From assembly GCF_004379255.2 (NCBI RefSeq), contig NC_056040.1:29106852-29170851 (forward strand): 64,000 nt of DNA, written 5' to 3'. Source of the stretch: Salvia splendens. Taxonomy: Eukaryota; Streptophyta; Magnoliopsida; Lamiales; Lamiaceae. The notes under the pieces were generated by a model that had not been told where the DNA came from, made no database searches, and worked only from the letters and a program-made list of their open reading frames with translations. Both the position numbers and the translations under genes were made by a program. Shown here one piece after another: positions 43,513 to 56,196 of this stretch. Within the stretch, counting starts at the first letter, position 1, and each line of letters begins with the position of its first letter.

Positions 43513-43912
43513 TGTTGTGAGACTGTGTGTCAAAACCCCTGGTTTCTGGTCTTGTCTCTTGGACTAGTTGTTGGTTTCTGGTTGGAAGGAGATCCTCCGA
43601 GAGTTGAGTGTTGTTGTTGTAACTGGTGTTAAGCGGTTGGTTGAGTATTTGATGTGCGGTGGTGGATCTAGGGTTCCGGTGTGACTTTCCTTGATTGACT
43701 AAGGTCGATCTGTGTTCTCCCTTGGTGCAAATTGGAGTTGGCCGGATATTTGAGGACAGGTTATATAGATCTGTGTAGTTGTACCTAGTGCAACTTGAGC
43801 CACATCAAAACTTTGTTTTCTTCATTAATCTTGTTTCTACTTTGGTTATTTTACTGCATTATAATTGTCTTGAAGTTACTAATCGTTTACTTAGTGTTTC
43901 AGGCTCGATTAC
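43513..43912 (+). repeat. 400-bp direct repeat, left copy
   Basis: From TGTTGTGAGACTGTGTGT to TTTCAGGCTCGATTAC, about 96% identical by eye to 50799-51199. The stretch upstream (43186-43512) is promoter-like: GGGCCC-rich, TTTTATATACTC near 43321, pyrimidine-rich leader. The GTGTTTCAG end looks like a 3' splice site. It may come from a captured gene or another retroelement leader; no protein is recognisable. Confidence 0.8.
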
Positions 43913-46900
43913 TTGCAAAGATACTTGCTCCCACTAACTGACACAGCCTGTAGGTAGTATTTCAAGTCTTGTAAAACTTGTTGTCTATCTTAGATTGTAA
44001 TATGGAATCTATCACCTTTTCAAAGATGATTATCCAAATTAACCAATGCTACATTGTAGTTAAAGGGATTATGTTCAAGTTAATCTAAGACTGAGTCGTA
44101 CGACACTCTTAGATCTATGAACTTGTTGTGTTCCTCTGGAACGCTCGCACTACGACATGGTTCTTACAATCTTAGGTACTGAAGTTGATTTTATTAGTGC
44201 AAAGGTTTCTAATGGTATGACTTCTTGGTAATGTGAAAAATCCGATATCTCTCTCTTTATTTTGAGAGTTATCACGTTGTTAGGCTTGTAGTTCATCTCT
44301 TGATCTTCATACAAGAATTTTATCTTTGAAGATTACAGAACTTATAACCTTACATCATTTGGGACAACCTTAAAACATGCCTCAGTACTCAACTCCAATT
44401 CCTTGGACACCTTTCCAACATGTGTTGGAACAACATTACACCTTGAGATGTGCAAGACTAGAGTCGCTCTAATCCACAACTCGTGTTTTGTAGAAGGTAC
44501 TGATGTTGCTAGTTTCTTTAAGGTGTAACTCGTTGTATTTAACGATTATCTCATCAATGATAAGATTTTAATGAGTACAACTCATCACTTAATCAAACTT
44601 GTCTTAAAAAGACTTCGATTCCTTCTTACATACCTATCCCATTCTTAAGAAGAATGCTTGGATTCGTCAATGGAGATTAGACTCCCACTACTGATCATAA
44701 CAATTTGCTCGTCTTCTTATGGTGTAAACCATTTAGACTTGCTAGTTTTTCTATATCGCACTTCTATAAGTATTGAATCAAATGATTCTAACTCATAGTG
44801 CATCAAACAGACATTCTCGACTTTCAAGCTATTTAACAAACAAATTGTTAAAATCTTGATAGTCTAGATCAATTTGAACAATAGCTAAGTATTTTCTTGG
44901 CCTTAAGACTAAGAGCCATAAATACTTTATCATTCATTGTTTAAGAAGTTGATGTGTTGTTTAATACTCAATCTTATTGCATTTATATTGTTTCAATACT
45001 ATGATGCCTTAAACATCAACTATAAAACAATAATTTAGCAAAATTAGTTCCCACTGCAACAAAAGTCTGACTGAATCAAGATCTCTTACTTAGAAGTTTC
45101 ATTCTCATGTAAGTCATTGTCCTTCTTTAAAAGAGGTTAATCCAACTTACAAAGCATCTTCACTCGCTTTGATGAGAATTCAAGCTCTCTCATTTCCATA
45201 TCTAGTCTTTTGTTCAAATGAACTAGGACTTAGAAAAAATGCAGCCTTTATGAATTCGTCATCTATCATGTTATTTTCCTCTAACAGTAATGTAAAAACC
45301 AATATTCAGAAGGTTTTCTACTTTTCAGTTAAACCTTCTTGTAGTCATAAATATTACTTTAGGTGATGACTTGAGTCAGAAAACTATTTGAGTGATCAAA
45401 AGATTCCTCAAAACATTCTGTCCCTCTAGGATATTCCAATCGAATCATCTTGACAGATTCTATTGATATTCATCTTTCATCGTCACTAATCAAGACTTGT
45501 CATGCTACTTAAAGGAAAATAGCTTCACCTTATTCCTCAAAGAGCTTGTCAAGTACATGCATAATGCATTCTCAAACATTCTTCTTGGAATTATGTCGAA
45601 GAAATTAAGGACATGAATCGGTGAGTATAAACTCTAAGTTTTCAGCGATGAGAATCTTATCCATTTACGTTTCCAGCATACATAATTTTGGTCTTCGAGT
45701 TTATTTTCTTTAAGGATCGCAGACAGAATATTGAATGACATCATGAAGATTTGGCATATAAACTTATTATCACATACTTATGCTCAATACATAATCACAA
45801 ATAACCACAAAACAATTATGTATCTTACAACTGTAAAATCGAAAACAGGTACCCTCCATAACAGGTCAATACTCATTCACAACTTTAACATTTTTACTGG
45901 TCACAACACCGACGAATAGTCCAGAGACCACATAATGGCATGGCCGTCAGATTTCGCATTACAGAATTTTGTTTCTACAACACACTCTCATAACAATGCT
46001 CATGTGTTGATAACAAAATCAAGTTATCTCATAAATTCTGTTTGAACTTCTGAAACTTGTAATTTCTGATGATTATTGTCCCCACATAATGGGTGGCGAT
46101 AATATTAGAAACTACTTTCTAGTTCACACTATTTATATTTGAAAGGTCTGCCCATATGAACTTGCTATTTCGTAGGATTATTGTCCCCACATAATGGGTG
46201 GCAATAATATTAGAAACTAGCTTCATAAAATTTGCAAACCAACCGATGGAGACCGTATACAACGCACTTGTTGTAATTATCACTTAGATATTTTATATGG
46301 TTTTCGAATAATTATCACATAAGCATATAAAACAGATAATCCACTTAAAATAGATAAACACCAAATAAACAGATAAATCCATTTAATGCATGACATTTAA
46401 ACACACAGGATAATTAAATATAATTATTTAATCTAGTCAAGGGAGAAACAATTAAACAATTAAGTTTTATCTTGGATAATAATTATCCAAATTCATTTAG
46501 GAATTATCAAGATATAGTTAACTATCTAAACCCATTTAGGATTATTCTAGATTTTATTTTGATAAAATCAAATCCTATAATTCCAGATAACGTTGATCTA
46601 GGATTATCATTATTTAAATCGTACTAGGATATTACTAGATAAAAGCAAATACATCATAATCCATAAGATAAAAATAAAATCCTATCAACCAAGATTTATA
46701 TAAATCTTAATTCTATTTAGAATAGACATTCAGAATATATCAAACATTACTTAGGATTTTTTAGATAAATAAATATATCTAAATCCAATTAAATAAGGAT
46801 TTTCTTATATATCATCTTTATCCTAATCTATCTAGGATACGAATCCAAAAAATAAGGATAACTTGGATTAATGTTTATTCTAATCCATCTAGGATTTGTC

Positions 46901-47524
46901 TTAATAGAATTAAATCTATTCAAATCCATAAGAAAAAAATAAATTAATATTAATCCTAATCCATCTAGGATTTATTATTGGAGTAAATCCATATAAATCC
47001 ATAGAATTAGATAATATTCATCATTCAAATCCATCTAGAATTCATATATGAATAAATCCATATAAATTCATAGGATAAGAATAAAAATATTAGATTATCA
47101 TTACTCAAATCTAACTAGGATTCATCTAGGAATTAAATCTATTTAAGTCCGTAAGATAAGGATAAAATCTAATTAATCCATGACTTAATTCAAAAATTAA
47201 ATATCATATAATATACAAAATCCACACAAAAGATATATTCAAATCTTATTTCCAAATTAATCTTGAATACTTTCTAAAAATAATTCCAAGGGCTAGGAAA
47301 CCCTAAACTACATTTGGAAATAATCTTGATCGCTCCTTGCAAGGAGCGGCTGGACTCCCACTAAATCCATGGCCACTGCTGCTTGCACGATGCAGCCATC
47401 TCGACTGATGTTCCTCAGCTCCTCGCACCATCTCCACAGCCACCGGTGTTGCCCACGATCAAACACTGTTCTAGACCACACGATACCACTGCGCGACACC
47501 GAATCAGGCCGTTGCTGCTGTGAG

Positions 47525-48589
47525 CAGCGGCGGACCCAGGTGGGGTCGAGTGGGGTCGGCCGACCCCACCGTTGGTCCGTGATTGCTGCCGGAAAATACC
47601 ACTACTCGGCCGCCGATCCTCAAAAGCCCAGCCTCCGACCCCACGAGTCCGTCTTTGCCCACGATAGCCTTCTCCAAGGAAGAGAAGAGAAGCAGAGAAG
47701 ACAGTGAAACTAAAAATTAGAGAAATAAAGAAGAGAAAAAAAAATACTACTCAATTTGGTGAAGAAGGGGAAGAGAAGCAGATAAGATCTCGATAGGAAA
47801 TTTGGAACATAAAGGGAGCTGAGAATTTTACGGAAGAGAAGTTTGGGAAGAAGATGCGTCGGTGTTTTAACTTTTGAGATTCGATTCGGCCTTCATTCTG
47901 TACTTGAGATTAGGGCTTAAATGAGACAGTGGGGATTTGGGCCTATTCATAAATGAGTTTTCTTTTTCTTTTGTTAATACTACTTCTAAACGATTTTTTT
48001 CTTTTATTTAAAAATAATCACAGATTCATTATTATTTATGTTCATACTGCTTTAATGTTTTTTAGGAAAACTATTTTTTTTGGTTTAACCACAGGTGTAC
48101 CGAATCCGACTAATCTTACTCGACCGGGCTTGCGGATTAAGGCCGAATTTGGTATCACATAAATTCAGTCTATTTCCTACGACTATTACATATTGAGTCA
48201 TCAAAAAATGTACTCCTATGTAGAATGTTTTATTAGGATTAGCCTTCTCAATCTGGATACTACTATTATTTATTACTACTATATAATTTGAGAACAAATT
48301 AAAAAATTAATCAACACAATAGTGTTAGTTAATTTCGTGTAGTATCACAATTAAAAACAAAAATACTTTAAAATACAAACAATACGAACTCACTATCAAA
48401 CAATTAAATTATACTATAAATTTGTGATATGAATATTAATAAGAATGCACAAAAGATCACATCCTCTTTCAAAAAATTACTCTATTTAAATATTATATTT
48501 TTTTAAATAATAATTATTTAAATATTTTATATATAATTTATTTTTATTTTGTCCGACCCCACGAATTTTTCATCCTGGATCCGCCACTG
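47525..48589. mobile_element. Non-autonomous hAT element (1,065 bp)
   Basis: Perfect 8-bp target-site duplication GCTGTGAG (47517-47524 and 48590-48597). Terminal inverted repeats CAGCGGCGGACCCAGG and, at the right end read inward, CAGTGGCGGATCCAGG (14 of 16 match). CAGTGGCGGAYCCAGG is a known hAT-type plant terminus. GACCCCAC repeats lie next to both ends. The interior is AT-rich on the right, with no transposase. It sits in the leader of copia B. Confidence 0.92.
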
Positions 48590-49252
48590 GCTGTGAGTAA
48601 CTCCTTACGTCGCTGCCTCATCCTCGGCGCTGCTGCAGCATCGTCGTCGCTGCTGCGACTGCTACGCCGTTGTTTCATCAGCAGAACTCGACGTCAACTG
48701 CTCTGATCAGAGCCCTTGTTGCGCTTCCAACGCTGCTGCGTTGTTACCTTCGTAACGGCTGCGACACAGCTTCCTCCAAGCCCAGAGACTGCCCAAGAAG
48801 GGCTCCCACTCGAAAAGCTGTCGCCGCCGACAACCTGTTGTCCATCTCGAATTCGGGAAACTGCCCACGAAGGGCTCCCACTCGATTTGACTGTCGTCTC
48901 CGTTGCACCAAGGCGTCGGAGCTGATGGAGTTTTCAGCCCTTTGCCGCACCTGGTCTGCCGAAACACAAAAATCCAGCACCATCGCGGTGCTACTCCACG
49001 CGACCAAATTCACGACAATATATGAGATTTGTATAACTAAACACTACATGGATGCTATTAATTAATTTTGGAGAATTAAGTCTCCCAATTCATTGAATTT
49101 GGGCATGTCACAAGTTCACGCAACATTCAACTTCTTCGTACTTACGATATGTTGATTTATTTGAAAATTAACAACAACTACGCAACGAAGAAAAACATGC
49201 ATTCAAGCAATTCATATAACATGAAATTAATCCACATAATCAGAGCCAAAAA

Positions 49253-49267
49253 TTGGCTCTGATACCA
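49253..49267 (-). promoter_or_regulatory. Primer-binding site of copia B
   Basis: TGGTATCAGAGCCAA on the minus strand, 2 nt inside the LTR end, as in element A. Confidence 0.9.
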
Positions 49268-49269
49268 AT

Positions 49270-50795
49270 TGATGGGGTTTGGTGCCCCTTGCACAGCGGA
49301 AGACTTGTACAAAACAAATAAACCAGACAAGGATCTATTTGACTGATTATGCGATTAATCAATTCTCATGTTAAACAGATAATTGCATGCTAGAACGCAA
49401 ATAATTCATGCTCAAAGAAAGTAAATCTTAAAACATGAATTCTACGGTTTAGAGTTACCGATTTGATTCTCCAAAGAATCGACAATTGCTTGCGCCTGAT
49501 GATCTTCAATACTAGACCACAGATCTTCTGACTGGTTCCCGAACTGTATCTCGATATCAGGGTGGGCTGATCTTATCAAAATATTAGGACTTGAATAAAG
49601 AAGACAGAACTTTTTCACGGAGGAGAAAAACTAATGAAAAAAAACATCCCACACTCTAATTAGGAGTAGACGTGATTTTCATGGAAATTAATAATCTTAA
49701 TTATGTCTCCTTTATTCTCATATTTATATTAATTTACATATTGGATCCAGTCAGGGATCTATGGAAGGTTTTGGATATGAGCTCACCCCAATTAGGTTTT
49801 TACTAATTAAATTGAACCCCAATTTAATACAAGCTTATATTGGAATATTACGAGCAACCACTACAGAAGTAATATTGACCTCCCCATCCAAATCCGAAAT
49901 TACAAGTAATCCGGGTTTCCGTTATGTTTATTGTTTATTTCTCGCGCTTAAGATATAAATGCTCATTAATTAATTAAAGTCTGCTATGGACTTAAGTAAT
50001 CAACATCTTATTAATTCCAAGAGTGGACTTAACAAGAAACATTTATTTATTATTCATGGAATAATTAAACTCTAACTAGCCAGTTTTCGAATAATAAAAC
50101 CTTGTTCAAGCTCCTCTTGAGGACATTATCAAACGAGACTCACCTCGAGCACGATTCAACATAATAGCAATCTTAGCACCGCTAGATATTAATCACCACT
50201 ACCCAATATTTTAGGATTATTGGATTGCGAAAAACCCGCACCATTTGATAAGTCAAAGTAGTGCATAATCAATACCGTATGCTCAATGCTAACGTATGTA
50301 GATTAAGAAATAGTTATTTATCAAGACCTAGTCTTTCAGTAGATTGCATAAAGACACGTCTTGCCGTTAGATCCATTCAGTGTTATACCACACCAACGTC
50401 ATCTTATTTCAGTAAGACTTAGAAATAATCGGACTGACATTGCAACCTTTTACGACAGGTAGTCTAAGCCTATTTGGGTTGTGAAATTCTTCTTTTTCTT
50501 TTGCAAAGCATTGCATAGAACCGAATATGGTACCTTAAAGTGGACGTCGCCCACAACCAGTCTACTAAGCAAAAGACTTAGACTTTGTTTGCTTCTTATA
50601 CATTTAAATGTTTAAACAACATCTTATAAATGCACAAGCAAACACAATGTAATAATATATTGATTCTATTAATGCAAACTGCTCAAATAATACTGAATCG
50701 GGTTAAAAGTGGATTGTAGAGTTTTCCGTACACAAGCAAGATTCTATTCGCGCGAACTTTCTCGAAACATGCTTTTAAGTATACCAAACCTAACA
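49270..50795 (-). mobile_element. 5' LTR of copia B (1,526 bp)
   Basis: Minus strand TGTTAGGTTTGGTATAC to GGGGCACCAAACCCCATCA. It is homologous over most of its length to the LTR of A, with extra or changed segments at both ends. Same family as the partial LTR at 6540-7245. It directly adjoins (3 bp apart) the right copy of the 400-bp direct repeat. Confidence 0.9.
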
Positions 50796-50798
50796 CGA

Positions 50799-51199
50799 TG
50801 TTGTGAGACTGTGTGTGGAAACCCCTGGTTTCTGGTCTTGTCTCTTGGACTAGTTGTTGGTTTCTGGTTGGAAGGAGATCCTCCAAGAGTGGAGTGTTGT
50901 TGTTGTAACTGGTGTTAAGCGGTTGGTTGAGTATTTGATGTGCGGTGGTGGATCTAGGGTTCCGGTGTGACTTTCCTTGATTGACTGCAGTCGATCTGTG
51001 TTCTCCCTTAGTGCAAATCGGAGTTGGCCGGATATTTGAGGGCCGGTTATATAGATCTGTGTAGTTGTACCTGGTGCAACTTGAGCCACATCAAAACTTT
51101 GTTTTTTTCATTAATCTTTGTTTCCACTTTGGTTATTTTACTGCATTATAATTGTCATGAAGTTACTAATCGTTTACTTTGTGTTTCAGGCTCGATTAC
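50799..51199 (+). repeat. 400-bp direct repeat, right copy
   Basis: Second copy of 43513-43912 with about 15-20 differences. After GGCTCGATTAC it continues into unique sequence (GGTTGATTGCGGCTATAGCC), while the left copy continues into decayed copia B. Confidence 0.85.
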
Positions 51200-51500
51200 G
51201 GTTGATTGCGGCTATAGCCTTAGTTTCTGTATCAGATCTGTTATCTGGGGGTTGATCTCCTCAGAATTGTAATAGCTATACCCGGATTGTATCAAGCCTT
51301 CGGCTGATTTATACCTAACAAAATTAATTATTTAAAATAATTAAATCAATTGGATATTTTTATTAAATTGTTTTATACTCATTTTATGGTTGAAACACCT
51401 ACCTAAAAATATTCAACTCTTTATATCATTATGAATACAATTAACAATTTTAAATTTTTATTAAGACTATATTGATTAGTTGTAAATTTAATATATAATA

Positions 51501-51532
<32 letters not shown>

Positions 51533-52120
51533 ATATTATATGATTCATAATTTAAATAATTATACTATAATTATTTATTAATTACTATTAGTTTTTAGCA
51601 TTAACAATAATATTATTATAATAATTAAATATAATTATAATAATTTAAATAATTACTATTATTTGTCACTTATTTCCTTTTTCATCCGTCCCAAAAAATT
51701 TGTCACATTTCACTTTTATCATTTTTGGTAGTAGACCCCACATTCTACTAACTCATTCTCACTCATATTTTACTTTAAAACTAATATATAAAAGTATGAC
51801 TCACATGCCACTAACTTTTTCAACTCACTTTCTATTACATTTCTTAAAATCCGTGCCGGGTCAAATGGTGTCAAATTTTAAGGGACGGAGGGAGTAATTA
51901 AGTATATTTGAATGATATTAAAAAATAAATAAATTATTAATTTATAACATAAAAATAATAATAGTATAAAGTGTAAGGAGAATGAGAAAAGATATTATAA
52001 TATCACTTTTGGTACTAGTTTTGTGTATGCTTAAAATATCCTCAGTGACACAAATGAGAAAATGTATTTGTTTAGAGGGCATTTTGAGGTGAAAATCGCA
52101 TTAGGTACCAATAATGTGAT
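51200..52120. other. AT-rich region with (ATT)n microsatellite
   Basis: Contains (ATT)n at about 51498-51529 and a MITE (next entry). No gene. Confidence 0.5.
51673..51894. mobile_element. Stowaway-like MITE
   Basis: Left end decayed (TTTCCTTTTTCATCCGTCCC), right end TTTTAAGGGACGGAGGGAG/TA. Contains AGACCCCACATTCTACTAAC, common in this MITE class. Confidence 0.7.
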
Positions 52121-52209
52121 TTATAGGTACCAAAACGATATAAAATAAAGATCATGTATCGTTTATGTGCGAAAGGGAAAGATCATGTACCATTTATGTA
52201 GTTCACTCT
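52121..52209 (-). repeat. MULE-like terminal inverted repeat, right
   Basis: Read inward it starts AGAGTGAACTACATAAATGG and carries TTTCGCACATAAACGATAC and CTTTATTTTATATCGTTTTG. It pairs with 42812-42900 at roughly 75-80% identity. The flanking 9-mers (TTTTATTAA, TATCATAAA) match at only six positions, so the TSD is weak. Confidence 0.6.
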
Positions 52210-52642
52210 ATCATAAAGTAAAAATAAAAAGTAATATTTGTAATTTTAAATGTTAAATTTGAATTCAGAAAATTCTAATGAATTTAATTAGGATAATTAT
52301 GATTTCAAGGTATTATGGGAAAAATTAAAAATAAAAAGTTGGAGAATAGCCTAAAATAAGATTTATAATTTGCCAGGGACATGTGGTACCATTATTTCAA
52401 GTTGAAGAACTAAAATGTGTAAATCCTATTTTTTAGAGATCTAATTTGAAGTTAACTCTTTAATTTAATACTGCTACTAGAAAAGTAAAAATAGTGACAA
52501 AATTTTAATTCATTGTTGCATTAAACATAAAAAAAGAAATGTTTATTGCTACACCAACTAATAATAAATCTTGAAATCGATATCTAAAACTCTACTTGCA
52601 ACAAGAAAAAAGTTATTTATAAGTAGTATGTTGGTCAAGATT

Positions 52643-52829
52643 TGTTGGAATAAGATCACATAATATCGGGAGAATATTATGGGAATGTATCATGCCTAAA
52701 TTAGAGTAGCAATTATTGTAAATTTAGGTTTACCATATATGTAGAATACCTAGTCTATAAACATGTAATCTGTGTACCTCATTATTCATTCAATATACAC
52801 GAAGAAATCTTCTCCCACCAATCTTAACA
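52643..52829 (+). mobile_element. 5' LTR of copia C
   Basis: TGTTGGAATAAGATCAC to CCAATCTTAACA. CTATAAACATG near 52756 is a possible TATA region. Confidence 0.93.
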
Positions 52830-52936
52830 TGGCCTCAAAGCAGAAACGATCTCGACTCAGAAAAATTTCATCATAGCCGATATACCTTTATCCGACCTGT
52901 TTATCAGCCAAAACAGCCCAGAAAAACACCAGAAAT

Positions 52937-53985
52937 ATGTCTGATTCAAATTGAATGGAAAGAACTACTCTTTATGGTCAAGACTGATCAAAGTGAAGAT
53001 CGGCGGTCGAGGGGCGTATTCTTACATCAAAAACGATCCCCCAGAACCGGGGAGCAAGGGATTCGACGAATGGGATGAAAATGACCTAGTGGTGTTCTCA
53101 TGGATTGTGGACAACATCGAGAATGACATCATCTCGGATTTTGCCCATCACCACTCATCGAAGGCGCTGTGGGAGAGCCTCGCCGTGACATTCGAAAACA
53201 TGGCGGATAAATACCTTATCTACGATCTGGAAGAAAAGGTAATCGCAATTAGACAGGGAAACCTCGATTTAGAAACATATTACCGAAAGCTCCACGGATT
53301 GTGGGTGGACATTGATCGTTGCCAAAAGCAGCCTGTGACTTGCTGCGACAAAGGAGTCGGCCAATACAGAGTGCACTCGAACGAGAAGAGGTTAATCAAT
53401 TTCCTTACGGGACTGAACTAGGAGTACGATTATTTCCGGAGAGAGATCTTGAAGGAAGAACCATACCCATCAGTAGCGGCAGCCTATGGGTGGGTGAAGA
53501 CGGAGGCGGCTCGACGTCGAATCATGCCACCAACATCGCCGTCACCCACTGGAGTAGCCGACGGCAGCGCCGATTCATCATTTGGGGGTGAAATCGGACA
53601 TGGATTCGCGGCTATCTGACAGAGTCAGCGACCACCGAACCGCGGCGCACCACCGCGCCGCCCCGCCACCAACCGATCGGGAAGCCAGCGACCCGACACC
53701 TTAAAATTGTGGTGTTCCCACTGTGGGAAACAGAAGCATACATGGGAGAATTGCTTCAAAAGGTTGGGATACTCGGAGTGGTGGGAAGAGCGACAAAAGG
53801 CGAGGGCAGCTCAGGCCAAATTCGTCGTCGTAGTAAACGGGGATGGAGCACAACGACATAATGACACCGGAAACCATGGAGATCAGACTAGAATGGGGGT
53901 GGGGACGCATCAGGAGAACCCCCCGAACGGCGGCAACGTGAGGGGAGCCGGCAATTTCGCCGGAAGAGTGAAATCGCCATAGGAG
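52937..53985 (+). pseudogene. copia C gag with zinc knuckle
   Basis: ATG at 52937 reads MSDSN then stop. A deletion has removed the usual residues before FKLNG and shifted the frame. The main frame 52951-53421 has NGKNYSLWSRLIKVKIGG, DLVVFSWIVDN and LHGLWVDIDRC, ending at TAG in LTGLN*EYDYF. The register continues with AAYGWVKTEAARRRIM, then a stop near 53617. The frame at 53707-53982 holds a knuckle CSHCGKQKHTWENC followed by GYSEWWEE. Gag packs the element's RNA; here it is broken in at least three places. Confidence 0.87.
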
Positions 53986-54015
53986 TCGGCAAGAGGAGGT
54001 AACGGGTTTGGCACA

Positions 54016-56193
54016 ATGCCAAACCCTAATTTACTTTCCTATTTTGATTCCACATTTTTACCCCATAAAAATGAGAAGTATCAAAAGAAACCCCACCCTA
54101 TTAAATTTCGGCCCCCTGATTCCCTGAACATTGAGATTCGCCCCCCTGATCCCCTGGAAATTAAAATTAGACCCCATACAGTTCAGAAATTTCCCAATTG
54201 CCCCAATTTTGTGTCAAATAATCGGTTTGCACCCTTACTAGAAACTTCTGCTGCATTTCACGTACACGATATATTTGATAAACACTCAAAGGGCTGGATA
54301 TTTGATTGTGGGGCAACTGATACCATGACTCCGGATAGACGTGATTTTATTATTTTTGATGAAAGCACTAAATCCTATATTAGAACTGCAAATGGGGAAT
54401 TAATTACGGTTGAAGGATCGGGCACAATTGAAATATCTCCTACACTCAAACTTAGGAATTGTTTATATGTTCCTACTCTATCTCAAAGATTGATGTCTAT
54501 TAGCCATGTGACCAAGGAATTGAACTGCACACTTATTATGAATCCCGACTTTTGTATTTTACAGGATATTCAGACGAGGAGGATTCTTGGGCGTGGCACT
54601 GAAAAACAAGGACTCTACTATGTGGACGAGATAGCTCAACATGGCAGTGCGATGCTGGTTCACGGATCCACAAAACAGAAAACTTGGCTCTGGCACCGAA
54701 GACTAGGACATCCTTCTCCTAGTTACTTTAAACTACTTTACCCGAAACTTTCAATTTCTTCTGATTTTTCATGTGAAACTTGTGTTTTGGCCAAGAGCCG
54801 TAGACAGTCTTTTAAGCCTACAAATACTCGGGCGAAATCCATGTTTTCTTTAGTACACTCTGATGTTTGGGGTCCTGCACCCACTGTTGGGAATGGTTTT
54901 CGATATTTTGTGCTTTTTATTGATAATTGCACGAGAATGACATGGATTTATTTTTTGAAACACAAGTCTGAAGTCTTTGATAGATTTACCTCTTTCTTTA
55001 AACTAGTACAAACACAATTCCGAACCACTATCCAAACCCTTAGGTCAGATAATGGGAGGGAATTCGTAAATAGGGTTATGACCCAATTCTGTAAAGACAA
55101 GGGCGTGATCCACCAAACTTCCTGTGCATATACACCCGAGCAAAATGGGGTAGCTGAAAGAAAGAATCGAACAATCCTAGAAATGACCCGAGCCCTCATG
55201 ATTGAATCCAAAGTCCCTACCTTTTTTTGGCCCGAAGCAATTGCTACATCTGTTTACCTGATCAATCACCTCCCGACTAAAATACTGAACATGAAAACCC
55301 CACTTGATGCCCTCTCCAAACAAGCCAAAATACCCGAGCACCTAAACCTTCAGCCAAAGGTCTTTGGATGTACTATATACACTCATGTCCCAAAACACGA
55401 GCGAAGTAAACTATCACCTTGTGCAACCAAATGTGTTTTTGTGGGGTATGGGATGAATCAAAAGGGCTACCATTGCTATGATCCTTCCACTCGAAAAATC
55501 ACCACCACCATGAACTGCAATTTCCTAGAAACCGAATACTTTTATCATACCCACCTTAGTAGTCAGGGGGAGAGTGGTCCAACTACACCCGAGGACTATC
55601 TAAGTTGGGTTGTGCCATTGCCAAGCTCCTCGACTGGGGATTCACCAGAACCAGTGATGGTCACTGCCGCCGAGCAAATCTCACCACAAGAACTTTCTCA
55701 TCCGCCCCCGAGTGATCCTCCTCCGACGATATCCGAGGTAACTTCTGAACCAAATGTTGTTGAAAGTTCAGTTACTACTGACCTCGCTGATACAGAACCC
55801 CAAGAGGAGAATAACACCGTGGATGGAGATACAGGGAAATACGTGCTTCCTCATCGAAGTACAAGGGGAATCCCGGCCAAACGATACTCCCCTGAAAGGA
55901 TAGGGAAGAAAACCCGCTATGGAGTGGCAAACTTCGTACAAGGAAACCTAACAAAGATGGCCCGGGCATTTGAGGCTGCGTTATACGAAGAAGAAGAAAT
56001 CCCACAGACAACCGAAGAGGCAATGAAGCATAAGAAATGGAGGGAAGCAATGCTCGTTGAAATGAAAGCCCTAATGAAGAATAGTACGTGGATAAAATCG
56101 AAACTACCCGAAGGAGCTAGAACTGTTGGGTGCAGGTGGGTATTTACGATAAAGAGAAGACCAGATGAGACGGTGGAGAGATACAAGGCATGA
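54016..56193 (+). pseudogene. copia C protease, integrase and RT start
   Basis: 725 open codons. Protease WIFDCGATDTMTPD is near residue 95 (DCGA variant of D-S/T-G). GAG-pre-integrase WLWHRRLGHPSPSY comes next, then integrase with HSDVWGPAP, a central D pair, LRSDNGREFVN and TPEQNGVAERKNRT, so the catalytic triad looks complete. The integrase C-terminal domain (GYHCYDPSTRKI) and a Pro/Ser-rich linker follow, then RT start WREAMLVEMKAL and GCRWVFTIKRR. It ends at TGA where RYKA-R-LV would continue, a CGA-to-TGA change. Otherwise intact. Confidence 0.92.
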
Positions 56194-56196
56194 CTC

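Larger units (their letters stand above)
43913..49269 (-). mobile_element. Decayed copia element B, internal region
   Basis: The minus strand carries degenerate sequence matching element A: an integrase-RT junction piece near 44340-44500 (compare 950-1130), a gag start near 45745, leader duplications near 46071 and 46172, AT-rich TCTAGGATT repeats (46.4-47.2 kb) and a GC-rich block (47.34-47.52 and 48.59-49.0 kb). The gag-pol part spans only ~1.8 kb, so most is deleted, and no frame is open. The GC-rich block does not share the TCTCGGCCAG repeats of A. No 3' LTR is seen at the left end, which stops at the direct repeat. Confidence 0.75.

Noticed and set aside
43186..44168. LTR with ends TGTAAGA...TCTTACA
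   Set aside because: The ends look right, but the flanking 5-mers (AAATT, ATCTT) do not match and the second half aligns to decayed copia pol, so I do not call it.
47369..47707. 112-codon ORF on the plus strand
   Set aside because: It crosses the left end of a hAT element and the copia B leader; no domain.
48670..49065. 131-codon ORF and its antisense partners
   Set aside because: GC-rich copia leader remnant, open on both strands, with short internal repeats (GAAGGGCTCCCACTCGA) and no known domain.
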